Of a stretch of DNA of 33,665 nt, positions 12,755 to 22,412 are shown piece after piece. The DNA is from an uncultured Ignavibacteria bacterium (GTDB lineage: Bacteria; Bacteroidota; Ignavibacteria; SZUA-365), in assembly GCA_913061095.1 (NCBI GenBank), contig CAJXVM010000035.1, positions 1-33,665 of the forward strand, written 5' to 3'. The position numbers were made by a program, and so were the translations under genes. The notes under the pieces are model-generated. The model saw nothing but the letters and a program-made list of their open reading frames with translations, searched no databases and was not told the DNA's origin. Positions within the stretch are counted from its first letter, which is position 1. Every line of letters starts with the position of its first letter.

Positions 12755-15700
12755 TTACGAGCCCGCGATGGTGATGCGCACCTCGAGCCCGCCTTCGTGC
12801 GATGTGGTGCCGGGGATGCGCGAGCCGACTTCCTCGTCGGGACGCGTACGCTGGTAGCGGTAAAACAATGATGCCTGCACGCGCTGGCTCACGCTGTAGC
12901 GCACGCGCGGCTCGAGGCTGATGCGCGTGATGCCCTCGCGCGGCTGTCCGCCGCTGCCGAGGTCGGTGATGCCGTAGATGCGCGATGAGGTCTTGTTGAG
13001 ACTGAAGGAGAAGTTGAACTGAATGTCGTTCTTCAGCGTGAGACCGAGGAAGGGCGCCTCGAATCCGCTTTTCTTGAATTCCGCATTCAGTGTGAATTCG
13101 TCCGAGTTATCCTCCACGATATTGCTCGCGGAGGTGTTGAGATTGAAGGATCCCTGCTTGTCCCAGCGCACCTGTACGCTGAGATCGCCGCCCATCACCT
13201 GGTTGAAGGCGAGCTGCACGCCGATCAGCGGTTTGAAGCCGGTGCTCACCTGCTGGTTTTCGGTGATGCGGGATCCGTCGTCCTGGCTGTGGCGGTAGCT
13301 CATCGAGAAATTCGAAGTGTAGCGATGCTCGAGCGAGATGCGGTCGGCGAGTCCCTCCAGCAGGCTCCATTTTTCGAGTCCGTCCCAGCGGAAGCCGTAG
13401 TTCAGGCGCGGGAAGAAGTTGCCGAGAATGCCCGACAGCCACGGTACGGCCTCGAATCCTTCCCGGAACGCCTGCGCGAGCAGCTCGGTCTCCGTGCGGG
13501 TCTCGGTCGGATCGTTGAGCAGCTCCTGGTAGCGTTCATCCACCGCGCTCATGTTGGTGTTGAACAGGCTGAACAGGAAGAAATCGGGGAAAGCCATGAA
13601 CGAGCGCTCGAGCTTGCCCGTGGTGGTCGTGCTGATGATAGTCTGACGACCCTGGTCGTCGGTGTTGAGCTGATAGTTCTTGTTGATCGACCAGCGCAGA
13701 TCCCAGTTGAGGTCGAGGCGGGCGCCTTCCCAGAGCGGACGGTTGGTCTTGATCGAGAAGGTGTTGTTCTGCGTGTAATTGTCGGTGTACGTGCCGCTGG
13801 GATTCGCCGCGCGGAGGCCGCGCGCGTAATCTTCCACGCCGATGAACGGAAAACTGCTCTTGAACGCGAGGCGGCCGGATGCGGGATTCGGGTCACTGAT
13901 CAGTCCTAGCTGGTAGAGACGCGAGGGACCCTGGTTTGCATTGGGAGGATTGCCGAACGGAACACTTCCCCAGAATGTAGAGAAGCCGGTTTCGCCGCGC
14001 ACGCCGCCCACCTGGCTGGCGGTGTTCTGCGAATATGTGATCCCGATGTTGTCGTAATCAAGGAAGGGGATTTTTATTCCGTAGATCGCGATCTGGCGCA
14101 GGTAGCGGGCGAGCATCGAGGACTGTCCGTCACCGGCGTCTTCGCCTTCTTCGGAGGAAGCCTCGATGCCGGGAATCGGCGTGTCGCCCGTGAGCATGCT
14201 GATCAGCCGGCCACGTGCGTTCTGGATGTCATCGTTGAGCTGCACGATTTCCTCGAGCTGTTCGTCTCCTGAGGGATTGCGCTTCAGCTCCGCGAGTTCA
14301 CGTTCCTTCTCGACCATTTCCCGCATGTTCTCGATGAATTCGGGATCGGCGTCGGGGTGCTGCTCTTCCAGTTCAGATAGAATATCACTCAGCGGCCGCG
14401 TTTTCAGATCCATGGCGCGGTCGCGTTTCTCTTCCGCCGCCTGGTCGCGCTCCTCGGTGGTCTGACTCTGCCGGCTGCTGCGGCGTCCCGGCGAGGGCGT
14501 GCGCTCGGGCGTGACCGGTCCGCCAGCGGGGGCTGCGGATTCGAACAGCGGATCGAACAGGCTTTTCAGCTTGATGTTCAACTGGCTGTTGACGCTGGCA
14601 TTGTAGCTGGCGCTGCGGCCCTGCTCGGCCTGCTGGATATTCTGCTGCCAGCTGTAGGAAACCTGGTACGACATGGTCAGATCGAGATAGCGGTCGAGAC
14701 TGAAGATCGGCGGAATCAGCGGACGGCTCTGGATGGAGAACTGCTGCTGGTAATTGGTCGGGATGCCGAGGTACAGACCGCCGTTGCGCCCGAAGAACAT
14801 GTCGTTGAAAATGGCCGAGCTCTGCCGCTGCCGCACGATGGGGAGGTTGAAACGGTCGAGCACCGGATCGCCGTTTTCGTCGCGCACCAGCTCGGTTTCC
14901 AGTCCGAGCAGCGAGGTGCGGATATTTGCGCCGTAGCTGCCGCTGAGGTTGAGGAGGCTCTCCTCCGAGAGCGTGAACGCCAGATTCGCGGCGCGGTTGT
15001 GCGTGAACGACCGCACGAAAGGACGCTCACGATAGGGCTCGCGTTCCACTTCCTCGAGGCGCGAGCGCTCGAGTGACGCGTTGGTGGAGATACGTGACGG
15101 GAGGAAGAACCACTTGGCATCTTTATAGAATTCAAGGATGGGAACGCCGGAGAAGATGCTGAACGGCTTCACGTAGGATTCACGGCCGAAGTCATAGCCG
15201 TAACCGACGCGCGCCTGCCACTGCCAGTTGCGGCGGGAGCGGAAAATCGTATTGCGCTCGCGCGTGATGTTGTAGTTGTAGCTAAGCTCTAATCGGTTGA
15301 TGACATTCTGCACGAGCCAGCTTTCGCCGGGCATCTTGAGCTTGACGGTCGGGATGGCCCAGCTGTCGCGGATGGAAAGTGTCTGCGTGGCGATGCGCGC
15401 GTTGCGCACGGCTTCCTCGATCTCACGCTGCGAGGCGCCATCACGCTCGAGCTGCTGCCGCAGTGTCGCAACCATGGCTTCCACTTCGACGTCTGGCTGA
15501 CCCGGCACGAGCAGCGGCTTGGACAGGTTTTCCGAATGCGTGTAGGTGACGCGCATCTGCGTGCCCTGCCACGATTCGGGCAGCGCTTTGTCGAGATTCA
15601 GCGTCGTGGTCATGCTCCAGTTCGTCGTGTAGGCGCGCGTGGAACTGAAGCGCTCGGAAATGCCGTGGAAATACGGATCACTGTGGTTGATCGTGGCGTT

Positions 15701-18700
15701 GATGTCGGCGATGTCAGCCAGGCGCAGATTCATCGATGCGTTGTACGCGTAGCCGTTCTTTGTGTTGGGTTCGATCACGCGCAGCTCGTTGATCCAGACG
15801 CGGCCGGTGAGCGGATCCGTGTCGAGGTTGCGCACGCCGACGCTGATGAACTGCACGCGCACCACGTCGGGATTGCCCTTCACCCAGAAATACGCGCCGG
15901 GCTTGCCGGGCACGGGAAACTGATCATACGTGCTGATGCTGTCGATCTGACTCTTGATCGCCGTCAGTTCGGCGAAGTCGATCGACACCTCGTTGTTTGT
16001 CGACCAGCCCGGTTCGATGGGCGCGCGGTACTCGTAGTAGTTCGCCGTGTCGATGCCGAAGCGCATGACGAGTTCGTAGTCATGATCCGGCAGGTTCTGG
16101 TCGCCGTGCACGTACATCTTGAGCTGGCGGTAGTTGAACAGATCTATGCCGTTGCCGGGGAAAATGCGGAAGGTCTCGCGCAGGCTGTCCCTCGGCAGGT
16201 CGGTCAGATCCAGCGAAAGCGACTGCTCGTTGCCGTAAATCTCCTGGTCGGGACGCGTGCGGTCGCGCGGACGAATCACGCCCGGCGGCGTCGTGTACTC
16301 GTTCGGATTGTCCTCGATGTTCACCACCGACACGGCCATGTACGGATCGTTGCGCAGACGCTCGTACCACTGGTTGCCGACGAAGTTGAATTCCGCGATG
16401 CGGACGTTGAACGGTGTCTGGTCGTCTGCCGTCTGGATGTCGTTGAACATGACGCGCATGTACTCGACGTTGTCGAGCGCCGGCGTGCCGACGGAATCGT
16501 CGGGCTGCGCGAGCGGGATGCGGAACTGGTACCAGCCGTTCGTGCCGCCGCCGACCACGTAGGGATGCGGATTGCTGACATTTCCGGCCGGATCGAAACG
16601 CGCAGTGTCGAGCTCGATGACATAGCGGTAGAAATCGTTCGCCAGGTCGAGGATGCTGTTGTTGTTCAGGTCCTCGGTGTCGGGGAACTGCCCGGCCGGA
16701 TCGTCGATGTTGCCCTGCGTGCCGTTGAACTGCGTCCAGTCGTCCGGGTTGTACGCGAAGTTGTCGCCGCTGGGATCGGGTGCCAGGTCGGGGTACAGCG
16801 CGATCTCCTCCGCGTCGGTGAGCATGTCGAGTCCGACGTCCTCGCCGGGATTCAAAATGCCGTTGCGGATGGACTCGGGCAGCACGTCGTCCTCGGAATT
16901 GAGCTTGCCGTTGGGAATGACATCCTCTGAGATTTTTCCGAGATCGATGATCAGCTTGCCGCCGGTGCCGTTCTCCACCTTCATCCACATTTCGATGTAG
17001 TTGTAGTTGCCGTCCACAAGGTTGGTGGCGTTCACCGGCAGAAGGCGCATCATGCCGGCCCAGTTGCGGGGCTGCAGGTCGAGGTTGGGCGTGTAGTTGT
17101 ACTGGCCCCGGCGCTGCGGGTAGTAGTCGAGGTCGAGCACGGTGACGCGCTGCTCCTCGCGGGCGACGCTCTTGTCGGGCCAGATGTCTTCGACGCGGAC
17201 GGTTCTGTCCGACACGGAGGTGATCGGGATGTTGTACCAGTCGAGCTTGGCGCGGTATGACTGCATGACGCTGTCATCGTCGGCGATCGTCGCCGGCAGT
17301 TCCGGCGGCACGGAGCCGAGGCGCCACACCGAGTAAGCGGTCTGCAGGGGAATGAAAATGCGCGATCCCTCGAAGTCGTCGAGGTAGGCGATGCCCTCGC
17401 CGTTGTCGGAGGGAATGGTGCTGACCTTGCTGCTTTTCTGCGGCATGACCATCGCGGCTTCGCCCTGCAGCGTCAGCGTCGATCGCTCCTTGGTCGAGAG
17501 GAAGGGCAGCGTGTTGAGGGCCTCGGTCAGTACGGGCGCGTCGATTTCAGTCTTCGCGTCGATGCCGAACATCGAGTTGCTGATGGGCTCCTCGCCGATG
17601 CGCACCTTGTCGCTGAGCGTCTTCTGGTTGAGACTCATCCAGGTGAAGCCGAAGTACGATTTCTCACCGAGGTCCACCTCGCCGCGCGCGCCGAGCAGCG
17701 TCTTCGAAGCGAAGGTGAACAGGTCCTGCTTCTCGTACTCGATGTCGAGCTTGGCCTCGGGAACGAGTGCTTCCTCCTTGGTGATGCGCACGGTGCCGAC
17801 CTGCTCGTCGACGGTGTAGTCCACGCCGGGTGTCAGGGGCGATCCGTTGAGCAGCACGCGCACGGATCCCGGCACGACGTTGAATCCGAGATTGTAGACG
17901 GCCGATGAAGAACCGCGCGTGCGTCCCGTGATGATGACTTTGTCGTTCGAACTCTGCCGCGCCTGCGTTTTCGTCTGCGTGTATATCTCGGGGAAAACGT
18001 ACGGATCCATGTCGCTGCGGTTTCCGCCGAAGAGCGCGGCGTACATGTCCTTCATCCCCTGGCCCCACGGCTCCAGCGTGGGGAAGATGATTTCGCCGCG
18101 GGCGGGATTGACGGTCTGGCCGGGAAGGAAGTCGATTTTGCCGTCGGGCGGACCGCCGTTGTCATCGGTATAATCGAGACCGAACAGGCGGATGAGATTC
18201 GCGTCGGTGTTCGGCAGGATTTCCTCGTCGGGCTGGCCGCCGCTGCGGTAAACGATTTTGAAGTTCGCAAGGTCCTGCGCGGTCAGGTTGCGCGTGTTCA
18301 GCGAGTAAATGCTGCGCACCTTGAGCTTCCAGGCATGCTCGAACGACGGACCGAGGTTTTTGGGCTTCACCAGTTTCAGGACCATGCGCGGCGGGATGGG
18401 TTCGCCGTCCTCGTCCACAAAGTCGTATTTGGGCTGGTTCAGACGCTGGTCGCCGGCAAAGGTGCCGTAGATGAGATCGTCGCCGGCTCCTTGCCCGTTT
18501 TCGATGCGGTAAGCGACGGCGATCACCTGGTCGTCCTGGATGCTCTGGTTCAGCGTGATGATACCCGTCTGCGGATTGTAGCTGTAGTCGACGTCCTGCT
18601 GGATGCGCTTGAACTTGCCGACTTCGATCTTTCCCGATTCGGGTTCGACGCGTTCGTTGGGATCGAGCAGATCGCCGTACGGGAAGTCCGCATCTCCGGG

Positions 18701-20401
18701 ATTGTAGGATCCGAGCTGATTCTGGCCGGGACCGATGTCGATGAAGGCGACGACTTCGCGCTCCTCGGGATCGGTGACGACGCCGCTCGAGGTCGGACGC
18801 GAAAGCCAGACTTCGATGTCCTTGATGTACAGGTCGGGACGGATGACCAGCGGGGCGGTGGCCGACGCGTTGATCGCGCGGTAATTATAGTACGCCTCGT
18901 ACGGCGAAACGCCCTCGTCGGGATCCTCGTCGCGGTACTGCTCCTCGATGAAGTAGTGATTGTCGGAATACTCGTAGGCGTGGCGCTCGAATTCCTGTTC
19001 CTCCGCTCCGCCGGTAATGCTCTTGCGTGCGGACTCGCCCTTCTTCTGTGAGGCGATCGTCGCAAGGCGCAGCGGACCCGCCTGGAATTCCGCCTTGATG
19101 CCGAACAGCGCGCCGCTGCCCTGGATGAGAGTGGACGGTGTCTGCAGGGACACGTTTCCGGCTTCGACGGACTGCACGATTTCGTCCTCATAGCCGGTGT
19201 ACTTGATCTTGAGCTGGTTCTCGTAGTCGAACGTGCGCTCGGTGCTCCAGTCCGCCCGGATGCTCAGCTTGTCGCCGACGAGTCCGTTGACATTGATCTG
19301 CACCTGCTGCCGGAAGTTCGGCGAGAACTGTGTAGGCTGCAGGAAGACCGACTGCTGGTCGGAGGTCTCGATTTTGAAGCCGGCGTTGATGTCGATGGTT
19401 CCGTTGATGCGCACGCTGATGCGGCTGCGGTCGCCGAAGATGCTCATCAGCGGGTTCGGCGCGACGGGGATGTCGATCTCGGTGATGTTCCTGAGCAGGT
19501 TCTCGAGGTCGTCGCCTCCCTCGAGTGAATATTCCGAGGCCTTCTCGGCGGTGCGCTGCTGCTGCTCGTAGTTGTAGCGCCCGCGGATGTAATCCTCCAG
19601 AGACATGCGCACGGGGATGCGGACGTCCTTGCCGTTGACCACTTCGCGGATGAGCACTTCGTCCTTTGTGGAATCCACCTCGACGATGCGCCGGATGCCG
19701 CGCGTCGGCTGTCCGTACAGCGGGGATACGCGGCGCGGGAAGGGATTGGAGAGCGGCGAGGGACGCGGGCGCTGCGGGAGGAATTTCGCGCGTGTCGTCG
19801 AATCCATCGGCGGGATGTCCAGGCTGTCCACCCGCGCATTCAGCGCGGTCGCAGAGGCAGGCAGCGACAGCGTTTCAGCGTCCGCTGCCGCGTCGATGTC
19901 GTCGTCATCGAGTTCCGTTTCCTCGGCGACGCTGCGTTCAATGGTGGTGGAGAGTTCGGCGCGCAGAGCGGCGGCGAAATCCTGCAGTTCCATGTCCACG
20001 GTCAGCGGATCGGTGATCACCGCGCTGCCGTTGACGTCTGTCCATTCCCGTGCCGGGGCGTCGGAAATCAGCGACAGCGACGCGGGCATGTCCGCGTTGG
20101 CGTGCTGCATACCGGCGGATGCTGCATCCGCGGAGGCTGCCGCATCCGCAGTGGGCGTCATAGCGTGTCCGGCCGGCTGCGGCAGCTGATAGCTGCGTCC
20201 CCTGCCGCCGAAACCCGGTCGTCCGGGAAGATTCATCGCATTGGCCATGCCGGCGCTGACATAGGCATTCCATTCCATGGCCGCTTCGATGGTGATCAGC
20301 GTCGGCGTCAGCACCGGTTCGGCGCTGGCTCCGAGGAAGATCAGCAGGGAAGCCGCGGACATGGTGATGAGCCTTCCGGCGTGGCGCAGCGAAGAGAGCA
20401 T
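12755..20401 (-). CDS. sprA: SprA, outer-membrane translocon of the type IX secretion system
   Basis: SprA is the giant outer-membrane barrel through which type IX substrates leave the cell; in Flavobacterium it is also needed for gliding. This 2548-residue protein has the family's size. It shows the SprA pattern VEAGNVSLQTPSTLIQGSGA LFGIK, long stretches of alternating beta-strand sequence, and a C-terminal barrel ending YRYQRTRPDEE...GGLEVRITIAGS. I placed the start at the ATG at 20401, after AGGAGAGGT, giving a signal peptide (SLRHAGRLITMSAASLLIFLGASA). A TTG 20 codons upstream lacks both. About 330 residues precede the first conserved part. Residues 1955-2097 are an unusual charged, helical insertion inside the barrel region. 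No other type IX gene is nearby. lptF is divergent. Confidence 0.93.
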   Translation of the reverse strand: MLSSLRHAGRLITMSAASLLIFLGASAEPVLTPTLITIEAAMEWNAYVSAGMANAMNLPGRPGFGGRGRSYQLPQPAGHAMTPTADAAASADAASAGMQHANADMPASLSLISDAPAREWTDVNGSAVITDPLTVDMELQDFAAALRAELSTTIERSVAEETELDDDDIDAAADAETLSLPASATALNARVDSLDIPPMDSTTRAKFLPQRPRPSPLSNPFPRRVSPLYGQPTRGIRRIVEVDSTKDEVLIREVVNGKDVRIPVRMSLEDYIRGRYNYEQQQRTAEKASEYSLEGGDDLENLLRNITEIDIPVAPNPLMSIFGDRSRISVRINGTIDINAGFKIETSDQQSVFLQPTQFSPNFRQQVQINVNGLVGDKLSIRADWSTERTFDYENQLKIKYTGYEDEIVQSVEAGNVSLQTPSTLIQGSGALFGIKAEFQAGPLRLATIASQKKGESARKSITGGAEEQEFERHAYEYSDNHYFIEEQYRDEDPDEGVSPYEAYYNYRAINASATAPLVIRPDLYIKDIEVWLSRPTSSGVVTDPEEREVVAFIDIGPGQNQLGSYNPGDADFPYGDLLDPNERVEPESGKIEVGKFKRIQQDVDYSYNPQTGIITLNQSIQDDQVIAVAYRIENGQGAGDDLIYGTFAGDQRLNQPKYDFVDEDGEPIPPRMVLKLVKPKNLGPSFEHAWKLKVRSIYSLNTRNLTAQDLANFKIVYRSGGQPDEEILPNTDANLIRLFGLDYTDDNGGPPDGKIDFLPGQTVNPARGEIIFPTLEPWGQGMKDMYAALFGGNRSDMDPYVFPEIYTQTKTQARQSSNDKVIITGRTRGSSSAVYNLGFNVVPGSVRVLLNGSPLTPGVDYTVDEQVGTVRITKEEALVPEAKLDIEYEKQDLFTFASKTLLGARGEVDLGEKSYFGFTWMSLNQKTLSDKVRIGEEPISNSMFGIDAKTEIDAPVLTEALNTLPFLSTKERSTLTLQGEAAMVMPQKSSKVSTIPSDNGEGIAYLDDFEGSRIFIPLQTAYSVWRLGSVPPELPATIADDDSVMQSYRAKLDWYNIPITSVSDRTVRVEDIWPDKSVAREEQRVTVLDLDYYPQRRGQYNYTPNLDLQPRNWAGMMRLLPVNATNLVDGNYNYIEMWMKVENGTGGKLIIDLGKISEDVIPNGKLNSEDDVLPESIRNGILNPGEDVGLDMLTDAEEIALYPDLAPDPSGDNFAYNPDDWTQFNGTQGNIDDPAGQFPDTEDLNNNSILDLANDFYRYVIELDTARFDPAGNVSNPHPYVVGGGTNGWYQFRIPLAQPDDSVGTPALDNVEYMRVMFNDIQTADDQTPFNVRIAEFNFVGNQWYERLRNDPYMAVSVVNIEDNPNEYTTPPGVIRPRDRTRPDQEIYGNEQSLSLDLTDLPRDSLRETFRIFPGNGIDLFNYRQLKMYVHGDQNLPDHDYELVMRFGIDTANYYEYRAPIEPGWSTNNEVSIDFAELTAIKSQIDSISTYDQFPVPGKPGAYFWVKGNPDVVRVQFISVGVRNLDTDPLTGRVWINELRVIEPNTKNGYAYNASMNLRLADIADINATINHSDPYFHGISERFSSTRAYTTNWSMTTTLNLDKALPESWQGTQMRVTYTHSENLSKPLLVPGQPDVEVEAMVATLRQQLERDGASQREIEEAVRNARIATQTLSIRDSWAIPTVKLKMPGESWLVQNVINRLELSYNYNITRERNTIFRSRRNWQWQARVGYGYDFGRESYVKPFSIFSGVPILEFYKDAKWFFLPSRISTNASLERSRLEEVEREPYRERPFVRSFTHNRAANLAFTLSEESLLNLSGSYGANIRTSLLGLETELVRDENGDPVLDRFNLPIVRQRQSSAIFNDMFFGRNGGLYLGIPTNYQQQFSIQSRPLIPPIFSLDRYLDLTMSYQVSYSWQQNIQQAEQGRSASYNASVNSQLNIKLKSLFDPLFESAAPAGGPVTPERTPSPGRRSSRQSQTTEERDQAAEEKRDRAMDLKTRPLSDILSELEEQHPDADPEFIENMREMVEKERELAELKRNPSGDEQLEEIVQLNDDIQNARGRLISMLTGDTPIPGIEASSEEGEDAGDGQSSMLARYLRQIAIYGIKIPFLDYDNIGITYSQNTASQVGGVRGETGFSTFWGSVPFGNPPNANQGPSRLYQLGLISDPNPASGRLAFKSSFPFIGVEDYARGLRAANPSGTYTDNYTQNNTFSIKTNRPLWEGARLDLNWDLRWSINKNYQLNTDDQGRQTIISTTTTGKLERSFMAFPDFFLFSLFNTNMSAVDERYQELLNDPTETRTETELLAQAFREGFEAVPWLSGILGNFFPRLNYGFRWDGLEKWSLLEGLADRISLEHRYTSNFSMSYRHSQDDGSRITENQQVSTGFKPLIGVQLAFNQVMGGDLSVQVRWDKQGSFNLNTSASNIVEDNSDEFTLNAEFKKSGFEAPFLGLTLKNDIQFNFSFSLNKTSSRIYGITDLGSGGQPREGITRISLEPRVRYSVSQRVQASLFYRYQRTRPDEEVGSRIPGTTSHEGGLEVRITIAGS

Positions 20402-20413
20402 ACCTCTCCTGCG

Positions 20414-20427
20414 CCCCGTTTTCGGGG
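20414..20427 (-). promoter_or_regulatory. Small hairpin just upstream of the sprA ribosome binding site
   Basis: CCCCG and CGGGG enclose four bases (AAAA on the minus strand). The stem ends one base before AGGAGAGGT (20412-20404), the best Shine-Dalgarno for sprA. A stem this close could affect ribosome access. It is short and may be incidental. Confidence 0.35.
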
Positions 20428-20620
20428 TGACCATACTCATGCGTTTCGCGTGGGAATTCAAACGTCTGCTGCCGTGCGAGTTACCGTGATGTTCTTACGC
20501 GGTAGAGATCAGTTCGATAGGGACCCCTGAGCTGTGAGACGTTCGTTTGGTGTGCGACATGAAGAAACGGGCAATAACTGCCTGTGATATCAACCCGTTT
20601 CCATCGTGAAGAGCAAAATT

Positions 20621-20653
20621 AGGAACTCTTGCGCAGAGGCGCAAGGAACTCTT
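20621..20653. repeat. Hairpin flanked by 10-bp direct repeats in the sprA-lptF gap
   Basis: AGGAACTCTT occurs at 20621-20630 and 20644-20653. Between and overlapping them is a perfect 7-bp hairpin, CTTGCGC and GCGCAAG around AGAG (20628-20645). It lies in the divergent regulatory region and would be in the 5' leader of sprA if the promoter at 20666-20693 is real. Apart from this hairpin and the promoter, 20462-20789 shows no gene. Confidence 0.55.
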
Positions 20654-20665
20654 CGGCAGAAATTC

Positions 20666-20693
20666 GGTATATTTTGCTGAACTGTTTTGCCAA
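20666..20693 (-). promoter_or_regulatory. Candidate promoter of sprA
   Basis: On the minus strand TTGGCA (20693-20688), a 16-base spacer and TATACC (20671-20666) lie about 265 bases before the sprA ATG. That would leave a long 5' leader containing the direct-repeat hairpin. The match is moderate. Confidence 0.35.
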
Positions 20694-20789
20694 GTTTCGG
20701 CTTGTGAAATCCAACAGGACGCAGTTTAGCGTGTTCGATCTCCGCTTGCAATGGTATTTTCCGTGCGCCCGTGCAGAAAGGGAGGATGC

Positions 20790-22412
20790 GTGATTCTCTC
20801 CCGCCACATCCTGCGCGCGCATATCGGTCCGTTTCTCTTCTCGAACGCGATTATCATTTTCCTCTTCCTTCTGCAGTTCCTGATGAAGCGCGCCGGCGAC
20901 CTTGTGGGCAAGGGACTGAGCCCGTGGGTCATTCTCGAACTCATATCCCTCAACCTGGCCTGGATGCTCGTGCTCTCGGTGCCCATGTCGGTGCTGGTCG
21001 CGACGCTGATGGCTTTCGGGAAGCTGTCGTCGGACAACGAACTGACCATCATGCGTGCCAGCGGCATGAGCCTGTACCGCATGACCACCCCGGTATTCCT
21101 TGCGGCGGTGCTGGTGACCGGATCGCTGGTCTGGTTCAACAATTCCGTGCTCCCCGAAGCGAACGTGCGCCTGCAGACGCTGATGACAGACATCGTACGC
21201 ATCAAGCCCACGCTGGCGCTCCAGGCCGGTGTGTTCACCAGCGAGCACGACCTGCCGAACTACCGCATTCTCGTGCGGCGCACATTCGAAAAGAGCAACG
21301 ATCTCGAAGGCGTGACGATATACGATCTTTCGGATCCCGACAACAGCATCGTGGTGACGGCGAAGCACGGCACGGTGAGTTTTTCACCCGATTACTCCGA
21401 TGTCATCATGGACCTGCGGGACGGGGAGATTCACCAGCTCGACAGCCGCACGTTCACCAGCTACCGCAAGCTGCGTTTCAACCGGCACCGGGTGGCCATG
21501 CCTGCCAGCGGATTCGGATTCCAGCGCAGTGACGCCTCGACGACGCGCCGCGACGACCGCACGATGAGCGCCGCGATGATGCAGGCCATCGTCGATTCCA
21601 TCGATACGCTGCGCGACGGCAAGATCGAGCGCTTCGAAGATCGCATGGTCAGTCATCTTCGCGCCTATGTGCAGGGTGCGCCGAAATATTTCGCCGCCGC
21701 ACCCTCACCCGGTACGTCGTTCGTGCGCAATGCCGGGCGGGATGCGCGGCAGCGGGATGCGCGGCAGCGGGTGACGCCCCGGGGATCGCCGCCGCGTCCG
21801 GCTGATCTTCCCACCGGCGATCCGGCGCGGGATATCTCCGGTGCGATGCGAGGTGTATCGGGAACAGCAGGGGATCCGGGTGGCGGCGAGGCCGACACAC
21901 TGACCGCCGAAGAGCCGCCGGAGGCCGCGGTGGATTCGCTCGGCGCGGCCTATCGCGCCTTGACCGACGTGCGGCAGCTGCAGGCCCAGGCGCTCGCGGA
22001 TTTCAGCGGCATCGAGTTCGACGCGAAGCAGATGGACCGCTACCTCGTGGAGATTTACAAGAAATATTCCATCCCCGTCGCCTGCCTGGTGTTCGTGCTC
22101 ATCGGCGCGCCGCTCGGCATGATGGCCCGCCGCGGCGGTTTCGGCATGGGGGCCGGACTGAGCCTCGGGTTTTTCCTGTTTTACTGGGCCTGCCTGATCG
22201 GCGGGGAGAAGCTCGCCGACCGCGGCGCGCTCTCGCCATTCTGGGGGATGTGGATCGCGAATATCATTCTCGGGATTATGGGCATTCTGCTGACCATTCG
22301 CACCGCGCGGGAAACGCGCGTGATCGACTGGTCGGTATTCACGCGTTTCCTGCCGAAGGCCCTGCGCGGAACCGAGGTCGACCGCAGTCATTACAATCCC
22401 CACGAGGCCTGA
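20790..22412 (+). CDS. lptF: LptF/LptG-family permease (LptF position)
   Basis: LptF and LptG are the two membrane subunits of the LptB2FG transporter, which extracts lipopolysaccharide from the inner membrane towards LptC-LptA. This 540-residue YjgP/YjgQ protein has N-terminal membrane segments near 12-32, 50-75 and 97-117. A periplasmic beta-jellyroll-like region (about 130-270) follows, then three C-terminal segments from about 427. It is about 180 residues longer than E. coli LptF. The excess is mainly a proline/arginine/alanine-rich stretch (about 305-395), partly encoded by a 15-bp direct repeat near 21736-21771. The start is a GTG at 20790 after GGGAGG (20780-20785); an upstream in-frame ATG lacks such a site. 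It abuts lptG and is divergent from sprA. Confidence 0.9.
   Translation: MILSRHILRAHIGPFLFSNAIIIFLFLLQFLMKRAGDLVGKGLSPWVILELISLNLAWMLVLSVPMSVLVATLMAFGKLSSDNELTIMRASGMSLYRMTTPVFLAAVLVTGSLVWFNNSVLPEANVRLQTLMTDIVRIKPTLALQAGVFTSEHDLPNYRILVRRTFEKSNDLEGVTIYDLSDPDNSIVVTAKHGTVSFSPDYSDVIMDLRDGEIHQLDSRTFTSYRKLRFNRHRVAMPASGFGFQRSDASTTRRDDRTMSAAMMQAIVDSIDTLRDGKIERFEDRMVSHLRAYVQGAPKYFAAAPSPGTSFVRNAGRDARQRDARQRVTPRGSPPRPADLPTGDPARDISGAMRGVSGTAGDPGGGEADTLTAEEPPEAAVDSLGAAYRALTDVRQLQAQALADFSGIEFDAKQMDRYLVEIYKKYSIPVACLVFVLIGAPLGMMARRGGFGMGAGLSLGFFLFYWACLIGGEKLADRGALSPFWGMWIANIILGIMGILLTIRTARETRVIDWSVFTRFLPKALRGTEVDRSHYNPHEA

Noticed and set aside
20402-20461. TTG start for sprA at 20461
   Set aside because: It adds 20 residues before the signal peptide and has no ribosome binding site; the ATG at 20401 has AGGAGAGGT in place.
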